Source: Anaeropeptidivorans aminofermentans
GTDB taxonomy: Bacteria > Bacillota > Clostridia > Lachnospirales > UBA5962
Direction: 5' to 3'
NCBI RefSeq assembly: GCF_940670685.1
Contig: NZ_OW711693.1
Coordinates: 3,596,001-3,660,000 of the forward strand
DNA: 64,000 bases
Program-made: the position numbers and the translations under genes
The notes under the pieces: model-generated
Told to the model about the DNA's origin: nothing
The model's input: only the letters and a program-made list of their open reading frames with translations
Database searches by the model: none
Shown: piece by piece, positions 63,450 to 64,000 of the stretch
How the letters are laid out: the number at the start of each line of letters is the position of its first letter
Position numbering within the stretch: position 1 is the first letter of the stretch

Positions 63450-64000
63450 ATCGACAGAGAGCTAAAACGCCGTGACAAACGGGTGCAGAAAATGACCCGT
63501 GACGGCGCGTTTGAGAAAACCGAACCACCGGCACAGCCGAGCGTATCAGTCAAAGGGACAACGAGCCGGTATTTTCAAAGCCGCAGGACGCGGCGCAGCC
63601 CTTGACCCCGGAGCCGGGTGCGCCACTAAAACCGCCTTTGCCGCTTTCATCAGGCCGGGCGAAGCAGGACACCGGCGCAGCCGACCGCGTATTTGACCGG
63701 CTGGATACCGAACATAGCCGCCAAAAGCAGAAAAAAGCGGTAAAAAAGGCGAATGAGCTTATCCGGCAGCAGAGACAGCAAGGCCGGGAGCCGGAGCAGC
63801 CGGGAGCGCAGCCCCGGCAATCTTCCCGGTTGCAGTTTACCGACGAGGAACGTGCCGACCCTGCATTATCACGGTATATTCGCAAATCCGACAAAGCCGC
63901 TGACCGGCTGGACGTGGCGCGGGATAGGATACCCAAACAGAAAAAGCCTGTATTAGAGCGCACTTTTGACGAGCCGGACGGCAAAGCAAAGGTGCGTTTG
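63450..64000 (+). CDS. ICE protein following VirB4, frameshifted and cut by the window edge
   Basis: After GGAGG, codons from an ATC at 63450 encode DRELKRRDKRVQKMTRDGAF, the usual start of the protein that follows VirB4 in Tn1549-like elements. That frame is lost after about PAQPS; the homologous continuation (ERISQRDNEPVFSKPQ ... SSRLQFTDEERADPALSRYI ... VLERTFDEPDGKAK) lies in the -1 frame from about 63539 and is open to the window end. A change between 63515 and 63600 (one base gained or two lost) explains it. The start codon is also unusual (no ATG, GTG or TTG nearby). The charged C-terminal part is typical of the linker domain of this family. Confidence 0.65.

Larger units (their letters stand above)
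54700..64000 (+). mobile_element. Tn1549/CTn-like integrative conjugative element, left part
   Basis: From about 54.7 kb the GC content rises and the genes follow the Tn1549-type order: replication initiator, PcfB (DUF3801), VirD4, Maff2, VirB6-like, wHTH, PrgI, VirB4, then a protein found after VirB4. The left edge abuts a truncated res gene. The relaxase, recombinase and right end lie beyond the window. The exact left end is not resolved; the first element-like feature is the terminator at 54741. Confidence 0.88.

Overview
The window looks like an anaerobic, low-GC Clostridia chromosome (Lachnospirales/Clostridiales type). This is inferred from gene content: a phosphotransbutyrylase/butyrate kinase pair, a butanol-dehydrogenase-type enzyme, a glycine-reductase-family locus with an in-frame selenocysteine UGA, a mannose-family PTS and strong AGGAGG ribosome sites. 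From about 54.7 kb to the end the base composition turns clearly GC-richer and the genes are those of a Tn1549/CTn-type integrative conjugative element (ICE), so that part is foreign.

Layout. 0-5 kb: an EamA exporter, a zinc-ribbon membrane protein, an orphan degenerate type I-C CRISPR array, a MazG-like protein and a free-methionine-sulfoxide reductase. 5.3-15.7 kb (minus strand): an uninterrupted siphophage tail module (tail tube, G/GT chaperones, tape measure, distal tail protein, tail hub, baseplate protein, polyglycine tip protein) with no capsid, lysis or integration genes. 16-18 kb: ptb-buk. 18-25 kb: a PPP-type phosphatase, a Nudix hydrolase, an S41 lipoprotein and two DUF3841 genes. 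25.2-26 kb: an IS200-type element. 26-29 kb: a DUF401 permease and an HxlR regulator. 29-37 kb: a carbohydrate island (ManA-like isomerase, EIIB, EIIC, frameshifted EIID, class II aldolase, EIIA, RpiR regulator, HAD phosphatase). 37-42 kb: a P-loop kinase, an ABC-F protein with a possible leader peptide, a decayed fusion of a nickel/peptide-binding protein with an M14 deacylase, and a LysR regulator. 42-46 kb: a MarR regulator with azoreductase, an iron alcohol dehydrogenase and a GNAT. 46-54 kb: a Grd locus (YkvI-like transporter, GrdB with Sec, GrdE, GrdX), an XRE-cupin regulator, a YbaK deacylase and a ferredoxin-type protein. 54.1-54.7 kb: a type III restriction (Res) C-terminal fragment cut off at the ICE edge.

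Most notable result: inside the ICE the two conjugation ATPases carry three self-splicing insertions. VirD4 is split inside its Walker A motif by a 346-nt insertion. VirB4 has a 137-residue mini-intein inside its Walker A motif and a 351-nt insertion between its Walker B and TQN motifs. Both RNA insertions restore the conserved protein exactly if removed, follow the group I end rule (exon ends in U, intron ends in G) and share a fold in which P3, the stem after P7, P8 and 3' hairpins are conserved by compensatory changes. The transfer machinery therefore seems to need two RNA splicing events and one protein splicing event.

The chromosomal part is also littered with AT-rich palindromic, MITE-like repeats, several nested inside one another, which fill most large intergenic gaps.
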